A stretch of DNA of 64,000 bases from Solirubrobacterales bacterium (lineage in GTDB: Bacteria; Actinomycetota; Thermoleophilia; Solirubrobacterales; Solirubrobacteraceae): assembly GCA_003132505.1 (NCBI GenBank), contig PKXY01000044.1:1-64000 (forward strand). Reading direction: 5' to 3'. Position 1 is the stretch's first letter, and each line of letters begins with the position of its first letter. The position numbers were made by a program, and so were the translations under genes. The notes below the pieces were generated by a model. The model saw only the letters and a list, made by a program, of their open reading frames with translations, searched no databases and was not told the origin of the DNA. Shown one piece after another: positions 17,615-26,958 of the stretch.

Positions 17615-18255
17615 GCCGCCTCGACACCACGAGCGCCGGCAAGAGTTCGGGCGACGGCCAGAGTGACCCGATTCCCGCCATCCGGTTCAAGCCTTTCTTT
17701 AACGCCGCCACCAGCGAGTGGATCGAGTACACGACCACCGGCCAGGACAGCGACGGCGAGGTCGTGCGTTTCAACTGGCGCAGTGTGCCCGGCGGGGAGA
17801 TCACCGAGCACTTCCATCCCCACCAGGAGGAGCGCTTCCGCATCACTTCGGGCGAAGCCCACTTCACACTGGACGGCAAGAGCCTGGTGGTGGGACCCGG
17901 CGAGACACTCGTCGTGCCGGTCGGCGCCCGACACGCCGAACGCAACCCCGGACCGGACGAGATCCACGGCGTCGTCGAGCTTCGCCCGGCGCTCCACACC
18001 AAAGAGATGCATGAGGCATTCGCCGGGCTCGTAGCCGACGGCAGGACGACTTCGCGCGGCGCGCCAAGGAACCCACTGCAGCTCGGCGCCACTCTCTGGC
18101 ACTTCCGACACGAAAGTCGCGTGACCTCGCCCCCGGTCTGGCTGCAGAACCTCGCGCTGCCGCCACTGGCGGCCTTGGCGAAGGTCTTTCGCATGCGCCC
18201 GTACCACGCCCGCTGGGACAGCCAGGAGACCACGCGATCGGAGCCGACGCCATGA
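17611..18255 (+). CDS. Cupin domain protein
   Basis: VRFNWRSVPGGEITEHFHPHQEERFRITSGEAHFTLDGKSLVVGPGETLVVPVGARHAERNPG; ATGA overlaps at both ends. Confidence 0.85.
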   Translation: MSRLDTTSAGKSSGDGQSDPIPAIRFKPFFNAATSEWIEYTTTGQDSDGEVVRFNWRSVPGGEITEHFHPHQEERFRITSGEAHFTLDGKSLVVGPGETLVVPVGARHAERNPGPDEIHGVVELRPALHTKEMHEAFAGLVADGRTTSRGAPRNPLQLGATLWHFRHESRVTSPPVWLQNLALPPLAALAKVFRMRPYHARWDSQETTRSEPTP

Positions 18256-19049
18256 AGATTCACGCCCTCGCAACCGGAAAGGTGCAGGTCAAGCGCAGCT
18301 TTCTCTACCCAGGCCACGGACCGCGCCGGCAGTTGAACCTGTTTCTGCCTGGACCGTGGGCTGACTCGCTGCCTATCCACTGCTGGGCGATCGAGCATCA
18401 CGGAGTCCTGCGACTGGTGGACACCGGTGAGACCGCCGCGGCGCGGAACGTCCCGTTCGCGCGCATGGAGGTGACTCGCGATCAAGAACTCCCGGCCGCC
18501 ATGGCCGCTGCTGACCTCGCCCTCGATGACGTATCCGAGGTGGTGCTCACCCACGCACACGGCGACCACATCGACGGGACGGTCCACGTTCGCGCGCGCG
18601 TACTGATGAACGAGGCGGAACTGAGGTTCGTCGCTAAGCCTTCCTCGGGTGTGATGCGTCGCCTCCTGCGCCAGCCCCTGCCGTCCGGGTTTGCCCCCGA
18701 GCCGCTCGTACTCGACGGCGGACCGTTCGGCGCGTTTCCGCGAAGCCGTCCGATCAGCGACGACGGACGGATCGTTGCCGTCGACACGCCTGGGCACACC
18801 CCGGGTCACGTTTCAGTGATCTGCATTGACGACTCAGGCAATCACGTGATGCTCGCCGGCGACACCACGGACTCGCTCGAGCAGCTTCACTCGCTCCGCG
18901 TCGACGCTGTCGCCCCGAAGCCCGACGTGCACGTCGCAACGATGAGAACGATCCTCGCTCACTGCGCGCAGCACCCGACGGTCTACCTGCCGTCTCACGA
19001 CCCCGAGTCAGCCGCCCGCCTCGCAGAGGCAGTCACGTCGTCAACCTAG
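18252..19049 (+). CDS. MBL-fold metallo-hydrolase
   Basis: VVLTHAHGDHIDGTV (HxHxDH-like), DTPGHTPGHVSVIC, MLAGDTTDS. Confidence 0.88.
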   Translation: MKIHALATGKVQVKRSFLYPGHGPRRQLNLFLPGPWADSLPIHCWAIEHHGVLRLVDTGETAAARNVPFARMEVTRDQELPAAMAAADLALDDVSEVVLTHAHGDHIDGTVHVRARVLMNEAELRFVAKPSSGVMRRLLRQPLPSGFAPEPLVLDGGPFGAFPRSRPISDDGRIVAVDTPGHTPGHVSVICIDDSGNHVMLAGDTTDSLEQLHSLRVDAVAPKPDVHVATMRTILAHCAQHPTVYLPSHDPESAARLAEAVTSST

Positions 19050-19067
19050 CTGGCGGTCGCCAGCTAG
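19046..19067. repeat. Perfect inverted repeat with 10-bp arms and 2-nt centre, overlapping the MBL stop codon
   Basis: CTAGCTGGCG-GT-CGCCAGCTAG. Confidence 0.9.
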
Positions 19068-19102
19068 CAGAGCGATGAGCAATCAACGACTAGGAGGAAA
19101 GC

Positions 19103-19366
19103 ATGCACGCAGTCATCGTCAACGTCACCATCAACGATCCCGAAGCCGCCGCCAGTGAGCTGCACGAGCAGCTCGTGCCACGGGTATCGCAGGCCCCTGG
19201 GTTCGTCGCCGGCTATTGGACGATCAAGGACAACACCGGCCTGACGATGCTCATCTTCGAAACAGAGGAGGCCGCCGAAGCCATGAGCGAACAGGCCAGA
19301 GCAGGTGTTCCTGATGCGATGACGCTGGTCGGCGTCGAGGTACGCAACGTCGAAGCGCACGCCTGA
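19103..19366 (+). CDS. Small ABM/YdhR-like alpha-beta barrel protein
   Basis: MHAVIVNVTINDPEAAASELHEQLVPRVSQAPGFVAGYWTIKDNTGLTMLIFETEEAAEAM; SD TAGGAGG. Confidence 0.7.
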   Translation: MHAVIVNVTINDPEAAASELHEQLVPRVSQAPGFVAGYWTIKDNTGLTMLIFETEEAAEAMSEQARAGVPDAMTLVGVEVRNVEAHA

Positions 19367-19429
19367 GTCGACTGCCCGCTACCGGTCGCGGAACGTGCGA
19401 GAGGCCGGTGTTTCGTCTGGCGTGGTTAC

Positions 19430-20365
19430 TCATGGGGCTGGGGTGTGGAAGTAGTGGCCCTGGTCGAGATCGTCGATCAGCCCGAGATGGGTCGGCTCCC
19501 ACGCCAGCAGCGCGCGGGTCAGCGCGCTTGACGCCGGGCTATCGGACCCGAGGAACCCGGCCAGCCACGTGAAATGCTCGCCCGCGTCCTCGGGTGAGAT
19601 GGAGAGCACCGGGATGTCGAGGTGCCGTCCGATCACCTCGGCGATGTCGCGGATCGCGACGCCCTCGTCGGCGACCGCGTGCAGGGCCGATCCGGCCGGG
19701 GCCGTCTCCACCGCGAGACGGAACAGCCGGGCGGAATCCAACCGGTGCACGGCGGGCCAGCGGTTGGTCCCGTCGCCGATGTAGCCCGAGACACCCTTGT
19801 CGCGGGCGATTGCGACCAGCGTCGCCATGAAGCCGTTGTCTCCCTCACCGTGGTTCGTCGGGGGGAGTCGCACGACGGACGAGCGGACGCCTCGGGAGGC
19901 GAGCTCAAGGGTCATCTGCGCGTTGCGCGCCCGGATCGCCGGACCGCCGGTAAAGAGCGTCGTGGCGGCGTCCAGATCCGGCATGTCCCGTTCGGTCGCC
20001 ACGCGACCGGGTGCGAGCCCGAGTGTCCCGGAGGCGATGAGGAACGGGCGATCCGAACCCACCAGCGCCTCGCCGAGCGCCTCGATGGCGAGGCGGTCTG
20101 CGTTGGCAGCCCCCTCGAAGTCCCCCGTGAACGCGAGGTCGTGCTTGAACGCCAGGTGGATCACCCCGTCGGACGCAGCAGCCGCACTGCCCAGGATGTC
20201 CAGATCATCAAGGCCGCCGCGCTGCACCTCGGCACCGGCGGCGGTGAGCGCCGCGGCCGACGCATCGGAGCGGGCCAGCCCAATGACCTGATGGCCGGAG
20301 CCGATGAGCTCGGGAACGACGGCGGAGCCGATCCATCCGGACGCGCCGGTGACGAAAACACGCAT
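19430..20365 (-). CDS. SDR/NAD-dependent epimerase family protein
   Basis: MRVFVTGASGWIGSAVVPELIGSGHQVIGLARSDASAAALTAAGAEVQRGGLDD. Confidence 0.9.
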   Translation of the reverse strand: MRVFVTGASGWIGSAVVPELIGSGHQVIGLARSDASAAALTAAGAEVQRGGLDDLDILGSAAAASDGVIHLAFKHDLAFTGDFEGAANADRLAIEALGEALVGSDRPFLIASGTLGLAPGRVATERDMPDLDAATTLFTGGPAIRARNAQMTLELASRGVRSSVVRLPPTNHGEGDNGFMATLVAIARDKGVSGYIGDGTNRWPAVHRLDSARLFRLAVETAPAGSALHAVADEGVAIRDIAEVIGRHLDIPVLSISPEDAGEHFTWLAGFLGSDSPASSALTRALLAWEPTHLGLIDDLDQGHYFHTPAP

Positions 20366-20423
20366 GAGAAACCTCCAGGTCAGTCGATCGTCGTCGGCGA
20401 ACCGTGTGCTCGGGACCACGTCG

Positions 20424-20470
20424 ATGTCAGTTGCTGCCATCACAGTAGCACCAATGTCAGTCCCTGTCAT
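20424..20470. promoter_or_regulatory. Two near-palindromic 17-bp operator candidates, ATGtCAGnnnCTGnCAT
   Basis: ATGTCAGTTGCTGCCAT 20424-20440; ATGTCAGTCCCTGTCAT 20454-20470; between divergent SDR and TetR genes. Confidence 0.65.
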
Positions 20471-20487
20471 CAGCTACGCTCCTTCGT

Positions 20488-21054
20488 ATGACGCGATGGG
20501 AGCCAAACGGACGCGGCCGGCTGGAGCTCGCAGCCCTCGCCCTCTACGGCGAGCGAGGGTTCGAGAACACGACGGTGGCTGAGATCGCCGCGCTGGCCGG
20601 GTTGACGGAACGAACGTTCTTCCGTCATTTCGCCGACAAGCGCGAGGTCCTGTTCTCCGGCGCCGACGCATTGCACGAGCTCCTCGTGAGCAACGTCGCC
20701 GCCGCGCCTGATTCCACCGGTCCGATCGACGCGGTCGGCGCGGCGCTCGAGGCGGCCGGCGGCCTGCTTCAGGAGCGCCGTGAATACGCCCGGCGGCGGG
20801 CGGCCATCATCGCTGCGAACGCCGAGCTCCGCGAACGCGAGCTGATCAAGCTGGCATCGCTCGCCTCCGCGATCGCCGACGCGCTGCGCCGACGCGGCAT
20901 CGCCGACCCCGCGGCAAGTCTGAGCGCCGAGGCCGGCATCGCCGTCTTCAGAATCGCCTTTGAACGGTGGGTCGACGAGACCAACCAGCGAGACCTGCCG
21001 GAGCTCATCCGGGACTCGCTGGACGAACTGAAAGCCGTGACCGCCGGCAAATGA
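20488..21054 (+). CDS. TetR/AcrR family transcriptional regulator
   Basis: LELAALALYGERGFENTTVAEIAALAGLTERTFFRHFADKREVLF. Confidence 0.92.
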   Translation: MTRWEPNGRGRLELAALALYGERGFENTTVAEIAALAGLTERTFFRHFADKREVLFSGADALHELLVSNVAAAPDSTGPIDAVGAALEAAGGLLQERREYARRRAAIIAANAELRERELIKLASLASAIADALRRRGIADPAASLSAEAGIAVFRIAFERWVDETNQRDLPELIRDSLDELKAVTAGK

Positions 21055-21097
21055 ACAGCCGCGTCACGATGATCGCCGCCCTCAATAGAGTCCGGGC

Positions 21098-21397
21098 ATG
21101 CCGACCTTCGTCCTGCGGCTCATTGCTCCGCGTCCGAACTTCGCCCAGACCCTCACCGACTCGGAGCGGGAGATCATGGACCGCCACGCTGCGCACTGGC
21201 GCCCCTACCTCGAGCGCGGCGACATGGTCGTGTTTGGGCCGGTCCTGACCGACGAGAACTCGTACGGCCTCGCGGTCGTCGAGACAGACGACGAGCGGGT
21301 GCTGCGCGAGTTTGCTGCGCAGGACCCCGTCGTGACGACCGGAACGGCGGCCTTCGAGTTCGGGCGAGTGGCCGCGGGTCACGTTCGGGGGCGCTGA
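21098..21397 (+). CDS. YciI family protein
   Basis: FVLRLIAPRPNFAQTLTDSEREIMDRHAAHWRPYLERGDMVVFGPVLTDENSYGLAVVETDD. Confidence 0.8.
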   Translation: MPTFVLRLIAPRPNFAQTLTDSEREIMDRHAAHWRPYLERGDMVVFGPVLTDENSYGLAVVETDDERVLREFAAQDPVVTTGTAAFEFGRVAAGHVRGR

Positions 21398-22002
21398 CGG
21401 AGGTTCCTTTCCCGCCGCCGCGGGAGTCCGCGCGGAGTTTGCCCGTCGTCGGGATGCATCGCCCGGCGGAGGAGCCAGGCCGTCGCCACGCCAACGAGCA
21501 CTCCGAGGATGGTGTCGGCGAACCGCAGGATCGGCTGCTCCCAGGCATTGCGCGGTTCGAGCTCGGCGACAACCATGACGACCGTGACGGTGACGCCCGT
21601 GGTGATGGCGTCGCCGGCCCTCCCAGCGAGTGTCACGAGGATTGTGCCGAGCGCGATCAGCATCGCCAGCGCCCAGGGGTGCGACGGGGCTACCAGCAGG
21701 TAGATCAGGGTCAGTGCGAGGCCAACGGCGGTCGCGGCCATTCGCGAAATGGCCGCAGCGAAGCTCGCTGTCTGCGTGTCACGGTAGACAAATACCGTGG
21801 CGATACAGCCCACATCCCGCCGAGGAGGTCGTCCGAGGATGCCACTGAGTAGGTGGGTGGTTGCCTCGTAGCTGGCCGGGCACGCCAGGCCGAGCGCGAT
21901 GCCGCGGACTACAACTTCACTCGACCGCGAGGGCGCGGAGATTCGTCTTCGCCAGTTCGAGGATTTCGTCGCCTCGGCCGGAGAGGATCGTGCGGGTGGC
22001 AT
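21379..22002 (-). CDS. FUSC-like membrane protein (true start probably internal, ~21.9 kb)
   Basis: RGIALGLACPASYEATTHLLSGILGRPPRRDVGCIATVFVYRDTQTASFAAAISRMAATAVGLALTLIYLL; several TM segments. N-terminal part overlaps the poxB C-terminus. Confidence 0.6.
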   Translation of the reverse strand: MPPARSSPAEATKSSNWRRRISAPSRSSEVVVRGIALGLACPASYEATTHLLSGILGRPPRRDVGCIATVFVYRDTQTASFAAAISRMAATAVGLALTLIYLLVAPSHPWALAMLIALGTILVTLAGRAGDAITTGVTVTVVMVVAELEPRNAWEQPILRFADTILGVLVGVATAWLLRRAMHPDDGQTPRGLPRRRERNLRQRPRT

Positions 22003-23653
22003 AGAGCGTGAACCCCTTTATTTGCTCGAGGGTGAGCTTGGGCGGCATCGACAGCTCCTGGCGGGCGGTGACGATGTCAATCACCGCCGGGCCGGCGTGG
22101 ACGAACGCGTCGCGCAGCGCCCCCTCTAGTTCGTCCGGGCGCTCAACCCGCACGCCGTGCAGCCCGATCGCGCGCGCGACCTCGGCGAAGTTCGGGTTGT
22201 CGAGATCGGTCGCGTAGTTGACGATCCCCGCGGCTTTCATCTCGAGATCCACGAACGCCAGCGACCCGTTGTTGAACACGACGACCTTGACCGGTAGCGC
22301 AAGCTGGCGAAGCGTGAGCAGCTCGCCGAAGAGCATCGCGAGACCGCCATCCCCAGACAGGGTCACGACCTGCCGCCCTGGCTGCGCGGCTTGCACGCCG
22401 ATCGCCTGGGGCAGGGCGTTCGCCATCGTCCCGTGGTTGAACGATCCCACCAGACGCCGACGGCCGTTCATCGTCAGATACCGCGCTGCCCACACGACCG
22501 GTGATCCGACGTCGGGCAGGAACACCGCGTCGTCGCTCGCGATCCGGTCGATCGCCGCGGCGACGGTCTGCGGGTGCAGCGGCGAACCGACACGGTCGCC
22601 ACCGGCGAGCGCGTCGAGGCGCTTCCGAGCCCTCGCGTAATGAGCCCGCATCCGCTCCAAGTGGTCGGTGTCGGATTTCGGAGTTAGCCGGGGAATGAGC
22701 GCGGTCACGGTGTCTCTCACGGTTCCCACGAGCGGGACGTCGACTCGGGTCCGGCGACCGATGTGCTCGCCTCGCAGGTCGATCTGAACGACCCCGACCC
22801 CCGGCGGCGGGTAGAACTGCCGATACGGGAAGTCCGTCCCGAGCATGACCAGCGCGTCGCAGTGCTCCATCGCGCGGTAGCCCGAGCTGACCCCAAGCAG
22901 GCCCGTCATCCCGACGTCATACGGGTTGTCGTACTCCACGAACGCCTTGCCACGCAACGCGTGTACCACCGGCGACTGGAGCGCGCCGGCGAACGCGATC
23001 AGCTCGTCGTGAGCGCCTTCGCACCCAGCCCCGGCCAGGATCGTCACCCGGTTGGCCGCGTTCAGAACGTCTGCCGCAGCGGCGAGCGCGACCTCATCAG
23101 GGCACATCGCCGACGACGTCGGCAGGATTGCGCGTCCCTCCGCGGGGCCGATTGCCGGCTCGAGAAACACCTCGCCCGGGACGACGAGCACCGCCGTTCC
23201 ACGCTGGGACAGCGCCGAACGGATCGCGATCTCGAGCAGGCGCGGCATCTGCTCCGAGACGCTCACCAACTCGACGTACACGCTGCACTCCCGAAACAGC
23301 TCGGTCGGATGGGTCTCCTGAAAGTAGCCACCCCCGATCTCGACCCGGGGGATCTGGGCGGCGATCGCCAGTACCGGCACGCGGCTGCGCTGAGCCTCGA
23401 ACAGCCCGTTGATCAGGTGCAGGTTCCCAGGCCCGCAGCTGCCGACACAAACCGCCAACTGCCCCGTCACGGTCGCTTCTCCCACCGCCGCGAACGCCGC
23501 GGCCTCCTCATGGCGGACGTGCTCCCACGCGAGCGCGCCGTCGCGCCGAAGCGCGTCGGTGAAGCCATTCAGTGAGTCGCCCGGCACGCCATACACGCGC
23601 TTGACGCCTGAGGCCCGCAACGTCGCGACGACAACATCGGCAACCGTCGGCAC
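21917..23653 (-). CDS. poxB: ThDP-dependent pyruvate oxidase/dehydrogenase (PoxB-like)
   Basis: TVADVVVATLRASGVKRVYGVPGDSLNGFTDALRR...WEHVRHEEAAAFAAVGEA...LSGDGGLAMLFGELLTLRQLALPVKVVVFNNGSLAFV. Confidence 0.88.
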   Translation of the reverse strand: MPTVADVVVATLRASGVKRVYGVPGDSLNGFTDALRRDGALAWEHVRHEEAAAFAAVGEATVTGQLAVCVGSCGPGNLHLINGLFEAQRSRVPVLAIAAQIPRVEIGGGYFQETHPTELFRECSVYVELVSVSEQMPRLLEIAIRSALSQRGTAVLVVPGEVFLEPAIGPAEGRAILPTSSAMCPDEVALAAAADVLNAANRVTILAGAGCEGAHDELIAFAGALQSPVVHALRGKAFVEYDNPYDVGMTGLLGVSSGYRAMEHCDALVMLGTDFPYRQFYPPPGVGVVQIDLRGEHIGRRTRVDVPLVGTVRDTVTALIPRLTPKSDTDHLERMRAHYARARKRLDALAGGDRVGSPLHPQTVAAAIDRIASDDAVFLPDVGSPVVWAARYLTMNGRRRLVGSFNHGTMANALPQAIGVQAAQPGRQVVTLSGDGGLAMLFGELLTLRQLALPVKVVVFNNGSLAFVDLEMKAAGIVNYATDLDNPNFAEVARAIGLHGVRVERPDELEGALRDAFVHAGPAVIDIVTARQELSMPPKLTLEQIKGFTLYATRTILSGRGDEILELAKTNLRALAVE

Positions 23654-23975
23654 TCCCCACTTCCCCTCCGCGTCGTTGTGTCAGACGAGACCGCGCCGCG
23701 CCGCAGCGCAGGTCACTCCGGATCGTAACGCCGACATGGCACCAAACGGAACGAAGCACCCCGCGTCTCGAGGAGGTGGCTCCCACCTCACACAACGCAG
23801 TCCACCGCTCGACGCGTTCATCGCCGCAACGCGTCCCGAGCGACGCGAGTCGTGCCGAGAATCGGGGGCCCGACCGACGGTCTGCGCGCTACCGGGATGA
23901 CTCATACTGGAGCGGGAAATCGCGCGCCGGCGAACGGGTACGCGCAGCCTCGCGTTCGATCACCAAGGGGGAGTC

Positions 23976-24381
23976 ATGGGTCTCGATCGGGAAAGAGCGA
24001 CCGCGTTTGTCGAGGGCTATGGGGCGAACCTGGGAAAGTTGGGATCTTCCAGGCTTCGTTGCGCTGTTCAGCGACGACGTCGTCTACGTCGAGCACCCGA
24101 CCGACGAAACGGTCGTCGGCAGAGAGGCGATGGCGCACTACATTCGCAACGAGCAGATCGAGCAGGGTGTCGCGAGCGTCCGGATGGGCAAGCCGATCGT
24201 CGACGGAGATCAGGTCGCGGCTGAGTTCTGGGCCAAGATGACCAACGGCGAGGTGGCGGGGACGCTGATCGGCTGCTTCATCGCTCAGCTCGACCCGCGT
24301 GATGGGCGATGCACCCACTTTCGCCAGTACTGGTTCGATGTCGATGGACACCGCAGCGCCTACCGGGGCTGGGGCGAGTAG
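23976..24381 (+). pseudogene. SnoaL/NTF2-like protein disrupted by a 1-nt frameshift at GGGG 24021-24024
   Basis: Frame A MGLDRERATAFVEGYG continues in frame B as RTWESWDLPGFVALFSDDVVYVEHPTDETVVGREAMAHYIRNEQ...; removing one G restores one ORF. Confidence 0.75.
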
Positions 24382-24520
24382 GTGAACTCGGGAGTGCAAC
24401 GCGGCGCGCGAGCGGCGTGGGTCTCGGGACGAGTGGCCACGCTGGCTGAGCTGGACCTCGTGACGGACGTCGTGGCGACGTGACAAGTGGGGATCCCCAG
24501 CACGCTCCTACACTGGCATC

Positions 24521-24961
24521 GTGACGCCGCACGACCTCGCCAACCTCGCGCACCTGCGCCGCTCCCGCGACCTGATGGACCGCGAGTACGCGCGCCCGCT
24601 CGACGTCGCCACGCTCGCCCGCGCTGCGCTGATGTCGACCGCACACTTCTCGCGGCAGTTCAGCGTGACGTACGGGGAGACGCCCTACGCCTACCTGATG
24701 ACGCGGCGCGTCGAGCGGGCGAAGGCGCTGCTGCGCCGCGGCGACCTATCGGTCACCGCGGTCTGCATGGCGGTCGGGTGTACGTCCCTCGGCTCGTTCA
24801 GCGCCCGCTTCACCCAGCTGGTGGGCGAGACGCCAACGGCCTACCGGGCCCTTGACCACAGCGCGCTCGCGAGCGTGCCGGGCTGCGTCGCCAAGGACCT
24901 CACCCGCCCGAGCCCCAAACCGAGCAGGATCGGACAAACGCTCGGGGCACCGGCTCCCTAG
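24521..24961 (+). CDS. AraC family transcriptional regulator
   Basis: REYARPLDVATLARAALMSTAHFSRQFSVTYGETPYAYLMTRRVERAKALLRRGDLSVTAVCMAVGCTSLGSFSARFTQLVGETPTAYR. Confidence 0.92.
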   Translation: MTPHDLANLAHLRRSRDLMDREYARPLDVATLARAALMSTAHFSRQFSVTYGETPYAYLMTRRVERAKALLRRGDLSVTAVCMAVGCTSLGSFSARFTQLVGETPTAYRALDHSALASVPGCVAKDLTRPSPKPSRIGQTLGAPAP

Positions 24962-24971
24962 TGTTGGGGGC

Positions 24972-25379
24972 ATGAACCTCACTTTTTCCCAATGCTTCGT
25001 CCTAGTCCATGACCCCGACCTCGCACTGGCCTTCTACCGCGACACTCTCGGCCTCGAACTGCGCAACGACGTCGCCCGCGAGAACTTCCGCTGGATCACC
25101 GTCGGCGCCGCCTCCCAGCCCGGCGTCGCGATCGTCCTCACGAACTACCTGAACGGCAGCCCCGCCGACGCCGACGCGCTCGCCGCCCTGCTCGCCAAGG
25201 GCGCCCTCAACGGCGTCCACTTCCACACCGACGACCTCGACGCTACCTTCGAGAAGCTGGGCGCCGCGGGCGCCGAGATCGTGCAGGAGCCGACCGAGCA
25301 GTTCTGGGGCACGCGGGACTGCGCCGTGCGCGACCCGTCCGGCAACCTGGTGCGCATCGACCAGCCACCCGCCGCGTAG
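24972..25379 (+). CDS. VOC (glyoxalase/bleomycin resistance) family protein
   Basis: QCFVLVHDPDLALAFYRDTLGLELRNDVARENFRWITVG...WGTRDCAVRDPSGNLVRI. Confidence 0.92.
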   Translation: MNLTFSQCFVLVHDPDLALAFYRDTLGLELRNDVARENFRWITVGAASQPGVAIVLTNYLNGSPADADALAALLAKGALNGVHFHTDDLDATFEKLGAAGAEIVQEPTEQFWGTRDCAVRDPSGNLVRIDQPPAA

Positions 25380-25484
25380 GCCGCCGCCGCCGCCAGCCTG
25401 CGTGCCTTCGCCGGCCCCGACGTTGACGGCGCCCAGCGCACCGAGCTCGTCGGGGAGCTGTCAGTCACGGCAAGCGTCTGCGGT

Positions 25485-26648
25485 CTAGATGCCGAGGATG
25501 TGCTCGATCATGAGTTGGTCTGCGGCTTCGTGGTGGCGACCTTCGGTGTTTGCGAGCAGCGCGGTGAAGTCCTCATCACGGATCGCCTCAAGCACTTCGG
25601 GCGAGAACCCCGGCGTCGGTTCGCTGAGTTGCGCGGCGCCGGCTTTGTCGCAGGCTGCTTGGATCGCCTCGTTGGTATCGAATGCTGCGGCTTTGGCGGC
25701 GAGGATCTTGTAATTGCGGATGCAGCCGCGAGCGAACGCCGCATAGACGTCGATGTCGTCCTCGCTGCGATACGCGCGCGCATCGAAATGACGAGGCCCG
25801 TCATAGCCCGAGCGCTCTAGCAGCCGCACCGTCAGGAACGCTTCCTTGAGGTCCTCCGCGCCGAAGCGGAAGTCCTGGTCGAAGCGCGGCCCATTCTGGG
25901 AGTTGAGATCAACGTGGAACAGCTTGCCCGCCCACAACGCCTGACCGACCGACTGCGAGAACGACAGGCCCGCCATCGACTCGTGCGCCATCTCCGGATT
26001 CACGCCAAGCATCTCCGGATGGGCGAGCGTCTCGATGAAATGCAGCATGTGCCCGGTCGTCGGCAGATAGATGTGGGCGCGCGGCTCGTTCGGCTTTGCC
26101 TCGAGCGCGATCCGCGTCGCGAGACCCTGCGAGCGCACGTACTCACAGAGAAAATCGACGCCCTCCCGGTAGCGCTCCAACGCCACGCGCGGATCGCGAG
26201 CCGCGCCCGACTCGACGCCCTCCCGGCCACCCCACAACACAAAGATCCCGGCCCCAAGCTCAGCGCCAATATCGATCGCCGCGACAGCCTTACGCAACGC
26301 GAAACGCCGCACCGCCGGATCCGCCGCCGTCAACGCGCCGTCCTTGAAGACCGGCTGCCTGAACAGATCCACCGTCGTCATCGGCACGCACAAACCCGCA
26401 CCACGCACCGCCTCGCCGAAACGCGCGACGATCCGATCGCGTTCCGCCGGAGAGGAGCCAAACGGCACCAAATCATCGTCGTGCAGGCTCACCCCCCACG
26501 CACCAACCTCAGCCAACCGCTCCACGATCGTCTCTGGCTCAACCGGCGGACGCGTCGGCAACCCAAACGGGTCACCCCCACGATGACCGACGGTCCACAA
26601 CCCAAAACTGAAGCGGTCCTCGGGTGCGGCTGCATACGGATCAGACAT
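25485..26648 (-). CDS. xylA: Xylose isomerase
   Basis: DRFSFGLWTVGHRGGDPFGLPTRPPVEPETIVERLAEVGAWGVSLHDDDLVPFGSS...ALEAKPNEPRAHIYLPTTGHML...WAGKLFHVDLNSQNGPRFDQDFRFG. Confidence 0.95.
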   Translation of the reverse strand: MSDPYAAAPEDRFSFGLWTVGHRGGDPFGLPTRPPVEPETIVERLAEVGAWGVSLHDDDLVPFGSSPAERDRIVARFGEAVRGAGLCVPMTTVDLFRQPVFKDGALTAADPAVRRFALRKAVAAIDIGAELGAGIFVLWGGREGVESGAARDPRVALERYREGVDFLCEYVRSQGLATRIALEAKPNEPRAHIYLPTTGHMLHFIETLAHPEMLGVNPEMAHESMAGLSFSQSVGQALWAGKLFHVDLNSQNGPRFDQDFRFGAEDLKEAFLTVRLLERSGYDGPRHFDARAYRSEDDIDVYAAFARGCIRNYKILAAKAAAFDTNEAIQAACDKAGAAQLSEPTPGFSPEVLEAIRDEDFTALLANTEGRHHEAADQLMIEHILGI

Positions 26649-26821
26649 CAAACTCCTCTGTTTGGGCGATGAATCGTCGACGGCCGGGGCAGCGACATCC
26701 GCTCCGCGAGCTGGCTGAGGCTCAAACCCCGGTGCTCGCTCTCCAGTGCCCGAAGCACGCTCGCGGCGCGGGCGATCACCTGGATTCCGCTAGCGCTTGC
26801 GTCCTTTGCACCTGCTGCCAC
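26648..26821 (-). CDS. IclR-type HTH-only mini-ORF (57 codons), or remnant, overlapping the xylA start
   Basis: GTG start: VAAGAKDASASGIQVIARAASVLRALESEHRGLSLSQLAERMSLPRPSTIHRPNRGV*; stop overlaps xylA ATG (TGATG); TATAAT on the minus strand at 26828-26833. Confidence 0.55.
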   Translation of the reverse strand: MAAGAKDASASGIQVIARAASVLRALESEHRGLSLSQLAERMSLPRPSTIHRPNRGV

Positions 26822-26958
26822 GCCTCTATTATATTTCGCGAGCCCGAACGGACCGGTTCAGCTTGTGGTCTTTCAATCGACCGCTTGCCGCACCGATGCT
26901 CGCGACTGCTGGCGTCAGCCAGTCCTCGCCTCGCGGCTGGTGGGCCGTCGCGGTGTCG

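Noticed and set aside
17445-18809. 454-aa minus-strand ORF
   Set aside because: Shadow ORF antisense to the cupin and MBL genes, low-complexity composition, no recognisable domain.
19046-19067. Intrinsic transcription terminator
   Set aside because: Strong hairpin but no following T-run and a loop of only 2 nt in the perfect form, so kept as an unassigned palindrome.
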